Below are positions 49,716 to 57,855 of a stretch of DNA of 64,000 bases, piece after piece. Below the pieces are notes generated by a model. It ran no database searches. It was given only the letters and a program-made list of their open reading frames with translations, and had not been told where the DNA came from. The stretch's first letter is position 1. Each line of letters opens with the position of its first letter. Source of the stretch: Deltaproteobacteria bacterium (GTDB lineage: Bacteria; Myxococcota; Kuafuiibacteriia; Kuafuiibacteriales; Kuafuiibacteriaceae); contig JADJBV010000001.1 in assembly GCA_016703535.1 (NCBI GenBank), positions 2,108,001-2,172,000 on the forward strand, read 5' to 3'. The translations under genes were made by a program, and so were the position numbers.

Positions 49716-51776
49716 TCAGGGGCGTCGCCCACGCCTTCGGTTGTCGCGTTTGGTGGCCAACCGCACCGGCGCTTGTACGCCCAACTCCGCCGCCTCCAGG
49801 GCCCGCAGTTGGTCGCGGAGCTCGGCGGCCTTCTCGAAGTCCAGATCTTCGGCGGCGGCCAACATCTCCTTCTTGATCCGGGCCTTGGCCTTGGGCAACT
49901 CCTCTTTGCTGTAGCTCTCACCGGCCACCTGGACCGAGTCGTCGTCGGTGGGCTGGCTGAGTTCGCTCCTGAAGCCCGCCAGCTGCCGAAGATCACGGAC
50001 CTGCTTGTCGATGGTCGTCGGCGTGATCCCGTGCTCCGTGTTGTAGGCTTCCTGCTTTTTTCGACGGCGTTCCGTTTCGTCGATGGCCGCCCGCATCGAG
50101 CCGGTGACCTGATCCGCGAACATGATCACCTTGCCGCCCGAGTTTCGCGCCGCTCGGCCGATGGTCTGGATCAGGGATCTTTCCGCCCGCAGGAATCCTT
50201 CTTTGTCGGCGTCCAAGATCGCGACCAAGGAGACCTCGGGCAGGTCCAGGCCTTCGCGCAACAGGTTGATGCCCACCAGCACGTCGAAGTGCCCAAGTCG
50301 AAGGTCCCGCAGCAGATCGGAGCGCTCCAGGGTGTCGATGTCCGAGTGCAGGTACCGGACCTTCACCCCCAAATCTTGGTAATATTCGGTCAGGTCCTCG
50401 GCCATCCGTTTGGTCAAGGTAGTGACCAGGACGCGCTCCTTCTTGGCGACCCGCACCCGGATCTCTTCCAACAGCTCATCGACCTGATGCCCCGCTGGCC
50501 GCACCTCGATCTCCGGATCGAGCAAACCCGTCGGACGGATGATCTGCTCGACCACCTCCCCTTCGGTCCGCTCCAGCTCATAGTCGGAAGGCGTCGCCGA
50601 CACGAAGACCGTGGTGTGCAGGAACTTCTCGAACTCCTCGAACTTCAGGGGGCGGTTGTCCAAGGCCGAGGGGAGGCGGAAGCCGTATTCGACCAGCGTG
50701 GACTTTCGGGCTTGGTCGCCTCGATACATCGAGCCGACCTGAGGGATGCTCTGATGGCTCTCGTCGATCACCATCAAGAAGTCCTTGGGGAAGTAGTCGA
50801 GCAAGGTCGGCGGCGGATCCCCCGGCTTTCGACCCGAGAGGTGCCGCGAGTAGTTTTCGATGCCCTTCACCATGCCCACGGTCTGGAGCATCTCCAGGTC
50901 GTACATGGTCCGCTGCTCCAGCCGCTGCCGCTCCACCAGCTTGTGTTGGCTCTCCAGATCCGCGAGCCGAAAGCGCAGCTCCTCTTCGATGGTCTTCATC
51001 GCCTGGGCCAAGCGATCGGCGGGAGTGACGTAGTGGCTGGCCGGGAACATCCGGATCTTCTGGAGCTCCCCGACCACCTTGCCGCGCAAGGGATCCACCG
51101 CGCGGATGGTCTCGATCTCGTCGCCAAACCACTCGACGCGGATCGCCCGATCCTCTTCGTAGACCGGGAAGATCTCGACGACGTCACCCCGAACCCGGAA
51201 GGCGCCGCGGGAGAAGTCGATCTCGTTGCGTTCGTACTGCAGCTCGACCAGACGCCGCAACACCGTGTCTCGATCAATGGCCTGCCCCGGCTGCAGGTCC
51301 AGGGTCATGCCCTGGTACACCTCGGCCGCGCCGATGCCATAAATGCAGGACACGCTGGCGACCACCAACACGTCGTCACGCTCCAACAAGGAGCGGGTCG
51401 CCGAGTGGCGCATGCGATCGATCTCATCGTTGATGAGCGAGTCTTTTTCGATATAGGTGTCGGTCGTCGGGACGTAGGCCTCGGGCTGGTAGTAGTCGTA
51501 GTAGCTGACGAAGTATTCGACCGCGTTGTTGGGGAAGAGCTCCTTGAACTCCCCGTAGAGCTGGGCGGCCAAGGTCTTGTTGTGCACCAACACCAGGGTT
51601 GGCCGCTGGACCCGCTCGATGACGTTGGCCATCGTGAAGGTCTTGCCGGTCCCAGTGGCGCCGAGCAGCAACTGAAAACGCCGGTTGGCTTGGATGCCGG
51701 CGACCAACTTCTCGATCGCCTGGGGTTGATCGCCCATCGGCGACAGAGGGGTCTCGAGGCGGAAGGTCCCAGGCAT
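49716..51776 (-). CDS. uvrB: Excinuclease ABC subunit B
   Basis: A 686-residue DNA-damage-binding helicase-like ATPase. Walker A is LLGATGTGKTFT (about 37-48), the beta-hairpin that inserts into DNA is YYDYYQPEAYVP (about 95), the DExx box is DESHQS, and helicase motifs V/VI follow (VLVGINLLREGLDLPEVSLV, QTIGRAARN). The UVR domain for UvrC contact is at the C-terminus (KKEMLAAAEDLDFEKAAELRDQLRALE). It is the last gene of a minus-strand run with cysS and a small lipoprotein; the gap to the lipoprotein gene is 7 bases. Confidence 0.98.
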   Translation of the reverse strand: MPGTFRLETPLSPMGDQPQAIEKLVAGIQANRRFQLLLGATGTGKTFTMANVIERVQRPTLVLVHNKTLAAQLYGEFKELFPNNAVEYFVSYYDYYQPEAYVPTTDTYIEKDSLINDEIDRMRHSATRSLLERDDVLVVASVSCIYGIGAAEVYQGMTLDLQPGQAIDRDTVLRRLVELQYERNEIDFSRGAFRVRGDVVEIFPVYEEDRAIRVEWFGDEIETIRAVDPLRGKVVGELQKIRMFPASHYVTPADRLAQAMKTIEEELRFRLADLESQHKLVERQRLEQRTMYDLEMLQTVGMVKGIENYSRHLSGRKPGDPPPTLLDYFPKDFLMVIDESHQSIPQVGSMYRGDQARKSTLVEYGFRLPSALDNRPLKFEEFEKFLHTTVFVSATPSDYELERTEGEVVEQIIRPTGLLDPEIEVRPAGHQVDELLEEIRVRVAKKERVLVTTLTKRMAEDLTEYYQDLGVKVRYLHSDIDTLERSDLLRDLRLGHFDVLVGINLLREGLDLPEVSLVAILDADKEGFLRAERSLIQTIGRAARNSGGKVIMFADQVTGSMRAAIDETERRRKKQEAYNTEHGITPTTIDKQVRDLRQLAGFRSELSQPTDDDSVQVAGESYSKEELPKAKARIKKEMLAAAEDLDFEKAAELRDQLRALEAAELGVQAPVRLATKRDNRRRGRRP

Positions 51777-51783
51777 TTTCAGT

Positions 51784-52347
51784 TCACCTCGCGGTCGTCG
51801 CGGTCCTCACCGTTTCCACCGGGGTCAGGTCCACCGACGAAAACCGAACCAGCCGTTCCTTGTCGAGCAGGCGACCTGCCGGGAACTGAGCCCGAAAGAG
51901 CGCGTTCTTCAGACAATCGGCGGCCTCTTCGAGGAGGGGCGCCGCCGCCGGATCCAAGGGCTCCATGCGCCCCTTCTCCACGACACAACAGACCCGCCCG
52001 GCCGGGTCGATCCCGTACCCGGCCTTGACCCGGAGCGGTTCACTGGTCAGGCCCTGCTCGAGGGCCGCCTGCCGAAAGGCTTCGGCGCAGCGGGGCGCCC
52101 CAGCCTTTTGCAAGGCAGCTTGCACTTCCGCTTCTTTGATCCGATCGATCAAGAGGTTGCGTTCGTCTTCCCGGCCCTCTTCGGTCAGGCGCACCACAAC
52201 CCCGACGCAAGAGTCGACCCCCGCCGGCGGCATATGTACGGCGCCCGCCGCCTGAATCCGCTTGGCCTCGGCCATCCGCTCGTCCATCTCGGCGCGACTC
52301 GGCCCCACACAGCCGGTCAGCAGGAGCAAAAACGCCGCCCGCCTCAT
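51784..52347 (-). CDS. Small lipoprotein of unknown function between cysS and uvrB
   Basis: A 187-residue protein with lipobox (LLLLTGC). The mature part has helical, charged sequence (RAEMDERMAEAKRIQAAGAV, RIKEAEVQAALQKAGAPRCAEAF) and a CC pair (GRVCCVVEKG) plus later Cys (LEEAADCLKNALF), perhaps one or two disulfides. ATG 52347 overlaps the cysS stop (ATGA). No family recognised. Confidence 0.68.
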   Translation of the reverse strand: MRRAAFLLLLTGCVGPSRAEMDERMAEAKRIQAAGAVHMPPAGVDSCVGVVVRLTEEGREDERNLLIDRIKEAEVQAALQKAGAPRCAEAFRQAALEQGLTSEPLRVKAGYGIDPAGRVCCVVEKGRMEPLDPAAAPLLEEAADCLKNALFRAQFPAGRLLDKERLVRFSSVDLTPVETVRTATTAR

Positions 52348-53924
52348 GATTCTTCCACCGTCCAGGTCGTGCTGCCGTCTTTGGCGTCTTTCAAGACGAT
52401 CCCCTTGGCCTTCAGCTCGTCCCGGATCTGATCCGAGCGCCTGAAGTCCTTCCGGTTCCGAGCCTCTTTGCGTTCCACGATCAAGGCCTCGATCTGGGCC
52501 GGGGTCATGGTCAGGCTGGACGACTTGGCGATCTTCCGCCGCTCCAGGTAGGCTCGTGGTTCGGCCTGCCAGAGGCCCAGGATGTCCCCCATCGACCGGA
52601 TCATCTCCTGGCAGTCGAGCAACAGCCGGCTGGTCTCTTCAGGTGACAACACCCGACCCAGGCGCTTGTTTTCGTCGCCTCGCAGCAGGTCGTTGGCCAA
52701 CCTGAAGACCTCGGCCGCTTCGGCGAGCGCGACCGCCGTGTTGAAGTCCGAGTCCATCGCCTCTTTGAACTTCTCCAGCGGATCGAATCCGAAGATCCCG
52801 GCGAAGCTCTTCCCCGGCGTGAAGGTCTGCTGGGTCGTAAAACGTTCGATCTCCTGGAGGGTCTCGTAGTTCTTGTCGAGGCGCTTTTCAGCGTCCTCCA
52901 GCAGCACGTGGCTGAAGTTGATCGGCTTTCGGTAGTGGGTGGTGAGGAAAAAGAGCCGCAGCGCCTCCCCTTCGTAGCGAGCGAGGACCTCCCGGATCGG
53001 ATAGAAGTTGCCCCGGGACTTCGACATCTTGAAGTCCTCTTCGGTGAAGAGGTAGCCGCAGGCCGCGCAGGTCAGGCCGGCCTCGACCTTGGCGCCTTCG
53101 GGCACCGCCGCCTCACACTTCGGGCACCCTTCGGGCATCAAATTGACGAAGCCGTTGTGCATCCAGACGTTGGCGAACTCGGGAGTGCCGTGGGCTGCGC
53201 AGGACTGGGCCAGCTCGTTTTCGTGGTGCGGGAACAGAAGATCTTTGCCGCCGCCGTGCAGGTCGAAGCGGACCCCCAGATATTTTTCGGCCATCGCCGA
53301 GCACTCGATGTGCCAGCCCGGGCGGCCCTTGCCAAAAGGCGAGTCCCAAAACGGCTCACCCGGCTTGGCCGCTTTCCAAAGCGCGAAGTCGTACGGCGAT
53401 CGTTTGCGCTCATCGACCTCGACCCGAGCCCCGGCCTCGAGTTGATCCAAAGATCGCCCCGACAGCCGCCCGTAGGCCTGGAACTTCTTGACCTCGTAGT
53501 AGACGTCGCCGTCGAGCCGGTACGCGAAGCCCTGCTGCTCCAGGGTCTCGATCATCCGGACGATCTCCGGGATGTGAGTGGTGACCCGAGGTTCGACGTC
53601 CGGCACGGCATTGCCAAGTTCGTTCATGTCTTCGCCGAACATCCGGATGAACCGCTCCGAGAGGGTCATCGGATCTTCGCCGTTGGCGTGGGCGGCCTTG
53701 ATGATCTTGTCGTCGATGTCGGTGAAGTTTCGTACGAAGGTCACCAGGTAGTGCCGCTTCAGCCAGCGGTAGACGACGTCAAAGGCGACATAGGCCCGAG
53801 CGTGCCCGATGTGGGAGGGCGCGTAGCTCGTGATCCCGCAGACATACATCCGGACCTTGCCCGGCTCGAGGGGCTGAAACTCGGTCTCGGACCGGGTCAA
53901 GCTGTTGTAGATGCGGAGGGCCAT
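52344..53924 (-). CDS. cysS: Cysteine--tRNA ligase
   Basis: A 526-residue class I synthetase starting at ATG 53924 (MALRIYNSLTRSE). HIGH is HIGH (SHIGHARAYV), KMSKS reads KMSKSRGNF, and the zinc-binding Cys/His pattern is in YVCGITSYAPSHIGHAR and HHENELAQSCAAHG. Also visible is CPKCEAAVPEGAKVEAGLTCAACGYLF, an insert of about 30 residues with two CxxC pairs that looks like a small zinc ribbon between the HHENELAQSCA region and KMSKS. Cys-tRNA ligases of other bacteria often lack it. Confidence 0.95.
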   Translation of the reverse strand: MALRIYNSLTRSETEFQPLEPGKVRMYVCGITSYAPSHIGHARAYVAFDVVYRWLKRHYLVTFVRNFTDIDDKIIKAAHANGEDPMTLSERFIRMFGEDMNELGNAVPDVEPRVTTHIPEIVRMIETLEQQGFAYRLDGDVYYEVKKFQAYGRLSGRSLDQLEAGARVEVDERKRSPYDFALWKAAKPGEPFWDSPFGKGRPGWHIECSAMAEKYLGVRFDLHGGGKDLLFPHHENELAQSCAAHGTPEFANVWMHNGFVNLMPEGCPKCEAAVPEGAKVEAGLTCAACGYLFTEEDFKMSKSRGNFYPIREVLARYEGEALRLFFLTTHYRKPINFSHVLLEDAEKRLDKNYETLQEIERFTTQQTFTPGKSFAGIFGFDPLEKFKEAMDSDFNTAVALAEAAEVFRLANDLLRGDENKRLGRVLSPEETSRLLLDCQEMIRSMGDILGLWQAEPRAYLERRKIAKSSSLTMTPAQIEALIVERKEARNRKDFRRSDQIRDELKAKGIVLKDAKDGSTTWTVEES

Positions 53925-53973
53925 GAACCGCGGAACGTTAACATGGGGGCCGGACCCCGGCACCGCTTTTTGG

Positions 53974-54342
53974 GCGAGAGCCTTGGGGTCCCGGTCCCAA
54001 TACCGATCAGTTAGCCGGTTTTCGAGGGGAGGCCGAACGCCTCTCGGGACTGTGCTTCAAGGCTCGCTTTCGAGGGCCCAATGCCTCGGGCTCCTAGGTT
54101 CCTGCATTCCTAAGCGGTGTCCAATCCCTCCTCGATGCCGCGCCTGCGATCTCGTGTCCGGGGCGCCGCCGGCAAAACCGCTTAGGAAGCCAGGAAACCA
54201 GGAAGAGTCCCAAGAAGCCCTGGCTCCAGCGACACCACCATCCACCTCGAAACGAAGGCTAAACTGACCGGTATTGGGTCCCGGTCCGGCAAAGCCGGCC
54301 CACCCCTCTACGTTCGTCGGGCTCACTGCGCGCCTGCGGCTT
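53974..54342. repeat. Palindromic repeat, tandem copy A
   Basis: 369 bases, first of two tandem copies. The outer inverted ends are CCCAATACCGATCAG (from 53996) and the reverse of CTGACCGGTATTGGG (54264-54278); next inside are TTCGAGG (54021-54027) and CCTCGAA (54245-54251). The inner hairpin arms CCTAAGCGGT (54109-54118) and ACCGCTTAGG (54177-54186) are exact, and the flanking parts of the arms pair imperfectly for about 30 bases. This nested layout is typical of MITE-like or structured-RNA elements. Fills most of the 940-base gap upstream of cysS. Confidence 0.88.
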
Positions 54343-54741
54343 GCGAGAGCCTTGAGGTCCCGGTCCCAATACCGATGAGTTGGCCGGTTTCGAGGAGTGG
54401 TCTGTCCCTTTCTTGCCAGGAGACCCAACGCCTACTGGGACTGTGCTGCAAGCCTCGCTTTCGGGGGCCCAATTCCTCGGACTCCTAGGTTCCTGCATTC
54501 CTAAGCGGTCTCCAATCCCCCCTTGCTGTCGCGACTGCGCAGGCTTGCGAGTTCATGTCCCGGGCGGCGTCGGCAAAACCGCTTAGGAAGCCTGGAAACC
54601 AGGATGAGTCCCAAGAAGCCCTGGCTCCAACGACGCCACCATCCACCCCGAAACGAGGCTAAAACGGACCGGTATTCGGGCCCGGTCCGGAGAAGCAGGA
54701 CCTCCCCTCTACGTTCGCGGTGCGCACTGCGCGCCTGCGCC
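54343..54741. repeat. Palindromic repeat, tandem copy B
   Basis: 399 bases, directly after copy A and starting with the same GCGAGAGCCTTG sequence. The hairpin arms CCTAAGCGGT (54500-54509) and ACCGCTTAGG (54578-54587) are exact. Copy B has about 25 extra bases after TTTCGAGG and base changes elsewhere, so the duplication is not recent. The shared tail CCCCTCTACGTTCG and ACTGCGCGCCTGCG is part of the repeated unit. Bases 54742-54864 beyond it hold nothing recognisable. Confidence 0.88.
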
Positions 54742-54864
54742 TTTGCTGGGGCCGCGCCTCTCGTCCGGGTTCCCCGTTCGCGAGGTTCACCGCACGATTT
54801 GGCGGGGAGGACGGCGACGCTGGGTCTGGCGGTCGGTAGCCAGCGCTGCTAGTCCGGGACAGAG

Positions 54865-55278
54865 ATGTTGCCACTCGAACGAACGCTGAGGGCCCTCGCG
54901 GTGGGGCTCTTCGACCGAGGTCAAGGTCTTCCCGCGGATCGGCTGACTTGGCTCCTCAACGACCTCGAGTCGTTCTTGGGCCACGCGGGACCACGCACCC
55001 GCGGGCTGTTCGTACTGGTGGTCGCGGTGCTCGAGTGGCTTCCGCTATTGGTGTTGGGACGCCCGACGCGTTTGTCTCGGCTTTCGCACGCCGCCAGGGA
55101 CCACTTTTTGGAGCGCCTGGAGCGAGGTCCCTTCGCGATCCTGCTCGCGCTCCCGAAGGCCGCCATGTCGTTGACCTACTACGAACACCCGGAGGCGCTG
55201 AAGGAGACGGGCTACGACGCCCAGTGCCAACACGGCGAAAATCCCGCCTTGGTGCAGCTGCCAGGAGAACGCCGGTGA
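54865..55278 (+). CDS. Small membrane-associated partner of the GMC oxidoreductase
   Basis: A 137-residue protein with one strong hydrophobic helix (GLFVLVVAVLEWLPLLVLG) after an amphipathic start, then basic helical sequence and LTYYEHPEALKETGYD near the end. I recall similar segments in an N- or C-terminal part of some GMC oxidoreductases. Its stop overlaps the GTG of the GMC gene (GTGA), so they are coupled and may form a complex or membrane anchor. Function unknown. Confidence 0.72.
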   Translation: MLPLERTLRALAVGLFDRGQGLPADRLTWLLNDLESFLGHAGPRTRGLFVLVVAVLEWLPLLVLGRPTRLSRLSHAARDHFLERLERGPFAILLALPKAAMSLTYYEHPEALKETGYDAQCQHGENPALVQLPGERR

Positions 55279-56858
55279 ACTTGGTTCAGCACCCAGGCAC
55301 GGATCGCCTCGAGCTCAGCACCGAGGTGGTGATCGTGGGATCGGGCGCCGGTGGAGCCGCCATCGCTCAAATCTTGGCGGACGCCGGCCTCGACGTGGTG
55401 GTCTTGGAGGAAGGCCCGTACATCCCTCAGACCGAATATGGCCGCTTCCGTCCCACCGAAACCCTGCGGAAGATGGGGCGCGAGGCCGGTACCACGCCGG
55501 TCTTTTCCCTCGGCGACACGCCGGTGATGTCGGTGATGGCCGGGCGGGCCGTCGGCGGCAGCTCGATCTTGACCGGCGGCGTTTGCTTCCGGATCCCCGG
55601 GATGATCCACAAAAAGTGGGTCGAGGAACGAAACCTCCCCATGTTGTCCGAGGCGGCGTTGGCCCCTGCCTTCGACTCGGTGGAGCGGATCAGCCACGTG
55701 GAAGAGGTCCCGGCTTCCATGCGCAGCCGATCGACGGTGAAGTTCGTGGACGGGGCAACCCGGCTCGGCATCCCGATGAAGCCCATGCGCCGCAACACCA
55801 AAGGCTGCAACGGCTGCGGACGCTGCAACTTCGGTTGCCCCCACGGCGCCAAGCTGAGCGTCGACCTCACCTACCTGCCCATGGCGCACCGGGCGGGAGC
55901 TCAGATCTACGCTCAGTGCTTGGTCGAGCGGATCACCACGGCCGGTGGCCGGGCCACGGGTGTCGTTGGACGCATCTTGGGTGACCGGGATGAACTCGGG
56001 CGACAGCAGCCCGTGGGGACCTTCTGGATCAAGGCTCAAACCGTGATCGTCGCCGCCGGGAGCCTACACAGCCCCCAACTCCTCTTGCGCTCCGGCTTCC
56101 GCAACCGGGCGATCGGTCGGCACCTGACGTTACACCCCGGGATCCGCACGGTGGCCTTGTTCGATGAGCGCATCGAAGGTTGGCGAGGGGCCCTGCAGAG
56201 CGTCTACAGCGACCACTTCGAAGCCGATGGCATCACGTTGACCGGGCTCTTCGTACCGCCCAACGTCCTGGCGGCGACCCTTCCGGGCGTCGGCCGCGCC
56301 TTCGCCCAACGCGTGAGCACCATGGGCAATGTGGCGGTGTTTGGCGGCCTGGTCCACGACGACGCCGGCGGCCGAGTTCACGCCGGCTTTGGGCGAGAGC
56401 CGCTCCTGACCTATCGAATGTCTCGGGAAAACAAGGCCTCAACCCTGAAGTGTATTCGGATCCTGGGCGAGTCCTTCTTGGCTGCCGGCGCCAAGGAGGT
56501 CTACCTGCCCATCTTCGGAGCACCGCCGGTCCGAACCCACGCGGACCTCGATCAGATCCTCAGCAGCGGTCTGTCCGCAAAGAAGATCGAGTGCATCACC
56601 TTCCACCCGTTGGGGAGCTGTCGCATCGCCGCCGATCCAAAAGACGGCGCCGCCGATCCCGAGGGCCGCAGCTGGGAGTTGCCCAACGTGTACCTCGCCG
56701 ACGGAAGTGTGGTGCCCTCCAGCATCGGCGTAAACTCCCAGCTCACGGTGATGGCCATGGCCACCCGGATCGGCTGGCGACTCCGGGAACACCTGCGGGA
56801 CCGCCCGGTCGGCCCCACCGCCCTCCGGACCTCAAACGCCGAGGCCCGCGGTACCTAG
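55275..56858 (+). CDS. GMC-family FAD oxidoreductase with Cys-rich insert
   Basis: A 527-residue FAD enzyme (GTG 55275). The FAD-binding GSGAGGAAIAQILADAGLDVVVLE is at about 22-45, and the catalytic His region FHPLGSCRIAADP and the end GVNSQLTVMAMATRIGWRL match GMC enzymes. Cholesterol-oxidase-like and long-chain alcohol oxidase members share the GCNGCGRCNFGCPHGAK segment (about 176-192), which looks like a four-Cys cluster or disulfide motif. The substrate is probably an alcohol or sterol; unproven. Confidence 0.9.
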   Translation: MNLVQHPGTDRLELSTEVVIVGSGAGGAAIAQILADAGLDVVVLEEGPYIPQTEYGRFRPTETLRKMGREAGTTPVFSLGDTPVMSVMAGRAVGGSSILTGGVCFRIPGMIHKKWVEERNLPMLSEAALAPAFDSVERISHVEEVPASMRSRSTVKFVDGATRLGIPMKPMRRNTKGCNGCGRCNFGCPHGAKLSVDLTYLPMAHRAGAQIYAQCLVERITTAGGRATGVVGRILGDRDELGRQQPVGTFWIKAQTVIVAAGSLHSPQLLLRSGFRNRAIGRHLTLHPGIRTVALFDERIEGWRGALQSVYSDHFEADGITLTGLFVPPNVLAATLPGVGRAFAQRVSTMGNVAVFGGLVHDDAGGRVHAGFGREPLLTYRMSRENKASTLKCIRILGESFLAAGAKEVYLPIFGAPPVRTHADLDQILSSGLSAKKIECITFHPLGSCRIAADPKDGAADPEGRSWELPNVYLADGSVVPSSIGVNSQLTVMAMATRIGWRLREHLRDRPVGPTALRTSNAEARGT

Positions 56859-56864
56859 AGGCCC

Positions 56865-56905
56865 AAAAAAACAAAGAGCGCGGGCACCTGGTGGCACCCG
56901 CGCTC
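56865..56905 (-). terminator. Rho-independent terminator of carD
   Basis: Read on the minus strand, a stem of GAGCGCGGG / CCCGCGCTC (9 bp, 56876-56905) is followed by TTTGTTTTTTT. It is 28 bases after the carD stop. Confidence 0.85.
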
Positions 56906-56933
56906 CCTCTGAGCACCAAGTCCTCGCTGAAGC

Positions 56934-57419
56934 CTAGGCGTGGAAGATCTGCACGAACTCCGCTTCGACCTGATCCTCGCTCATGTCCCGCGCGATCGAG
57001 AGCTCTTTGACGAGCAGCGACTTTGCGGTGTCGAGCATCTTCCGCTCACCAAACGACAGGTCCTTGTCGTTCTTGAGGAGGTACAAATCGCGCAAGACCT
57101 CGGCGATCTGCTTGGGATCGCCCGAGTCGATCTTGTCCTTGTACTCCCGGTAGCGGCGGTTCCAAGTGGTGCTCTCGACGGAGATTTCTTTCTCCTTCAG
57201 CACGCCGAACACCTCTTGGACCTCCTTCTTGCTCATGATCTCCCGAAGGCCGTTGGCGCCGGTGGGAATCATCACCTTCACCCCGTTGTCGAGGATTCGG
57301 AGAATATAAAAGGTCTGCTTATCACCGCCGACTGTGTGGCTCTCGATCCCAGTGACCTCAGCGACACCATGCGCGGGATAAACCGCCTTGTCTCCGACCT
57401 GGAACGGCAAACTCTCCAT
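56934..57419 (-). CDS. CarD/CdnL-type RNA polymerase-binding regulator
   Basis: A 161-residue protein matching CdnL: the N-terminal RNAP-interacting domain begins FQVGDKAVYPAHGVAEVTGI and includes YILRILDNGVKVMIPTGANGLREI, and the C-terminal helical DNA-interacting domain includes TTWNRRYREYKDKIDSGDPKQIAEVLRDLYLL and FGERKMLDTAKSLL. It stabilises the RNA polymerase-promoter complex, often at rRNA promoters, and is essential in Myxococcus as I recall. A GGAGG sequence precedes ATG 57419 and a terminator follows. Confidence 0.93.
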   Translation of the reverse strand: MESLPFQVGDKAVYPAHGVAEVTGIESHTVGGDKQTFYILRILDNGVKVMIPTGANGLREIMSKKEVQEVFGVLKEKEISVESTTWNRRYREYKDKIDSGDPKQIAEVLRDLYLLKNDKDLSFGERKMLDTAKSLLVKELSIARDMSEDQVEAEFVQIFHA

Positions 57420-57570
57420 TCAAAGCCTCCAAGACTTTCTTTGGCCCGACGCACCCTGCTGGGCGCCCCGGTGCCACGTTCCCGAATGCAGAGCGATTGG
57501 GCCAGACGCTCTGGAAAACGAACTCTCCCTGCGAAACTTACTCTGCGTCCCCTGCCCTCGATGCGGGCGT

Positions 57571-57590
57571 GCGCGCATGTTGATGCGCGC
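57571..57590 (-). promoter_or_regulatory. Perfect hairpin upstream of carD
   Basis: GCGCGCAT (57571-57578) and ATGCGCGC (57583-57590) make an 8-bp stem with a 4-base loop, about 150 bases upstream of the carD start. Possible 5'-leader structure or protein-binding site. Confidence 0.45.
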
Positions 57591-57661
57591 CACACTCCCA
57601 TGAAGCGGGCGGAACGGTAACACGCTGCGTCGGGGCTGTAAAGAGAATCGACGTACGTGGG

Positions 57662-57690
57662 TTGACTCAGGATCCAAGCTTGGGTATGTT
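57662..57690 (+). promoter_or_regulatory. Sigma70-like promoter for the TolC-type gene
   Basis: TTGACT (57662-57667), 17 bases, TATGTT (57685-57690). Both hexamers and the spacing fit the consensus. The 437-base gap 57420-57855 holds this, the carD upstream region and the hairpin; no other gene is visible. The leader to GTG 57856 would be about 160 bases. Confidence 0.6.
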
Positions 57691-57855
57691 CCGCGACTTT
57701 TTTTGCCTACCCCATACAAGCCGTTGATATCGCTCACACTTTCTCACCATGGGATCGACCCTTTGCCTCACTTTCGACCCTTGGTCGTGGGGGTCCCTCC
57801 CCATCGTTCACCTGACCGGTGGCGGCCCGGCCCAACACGTGACTCTGCTCCGACC

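Noticed and set aside
53925..54864. CRISPR-like array in the cysS upstream repeat
   Set aside because: Only two long copies with palindromic structure; no regular short repeats and spacers.
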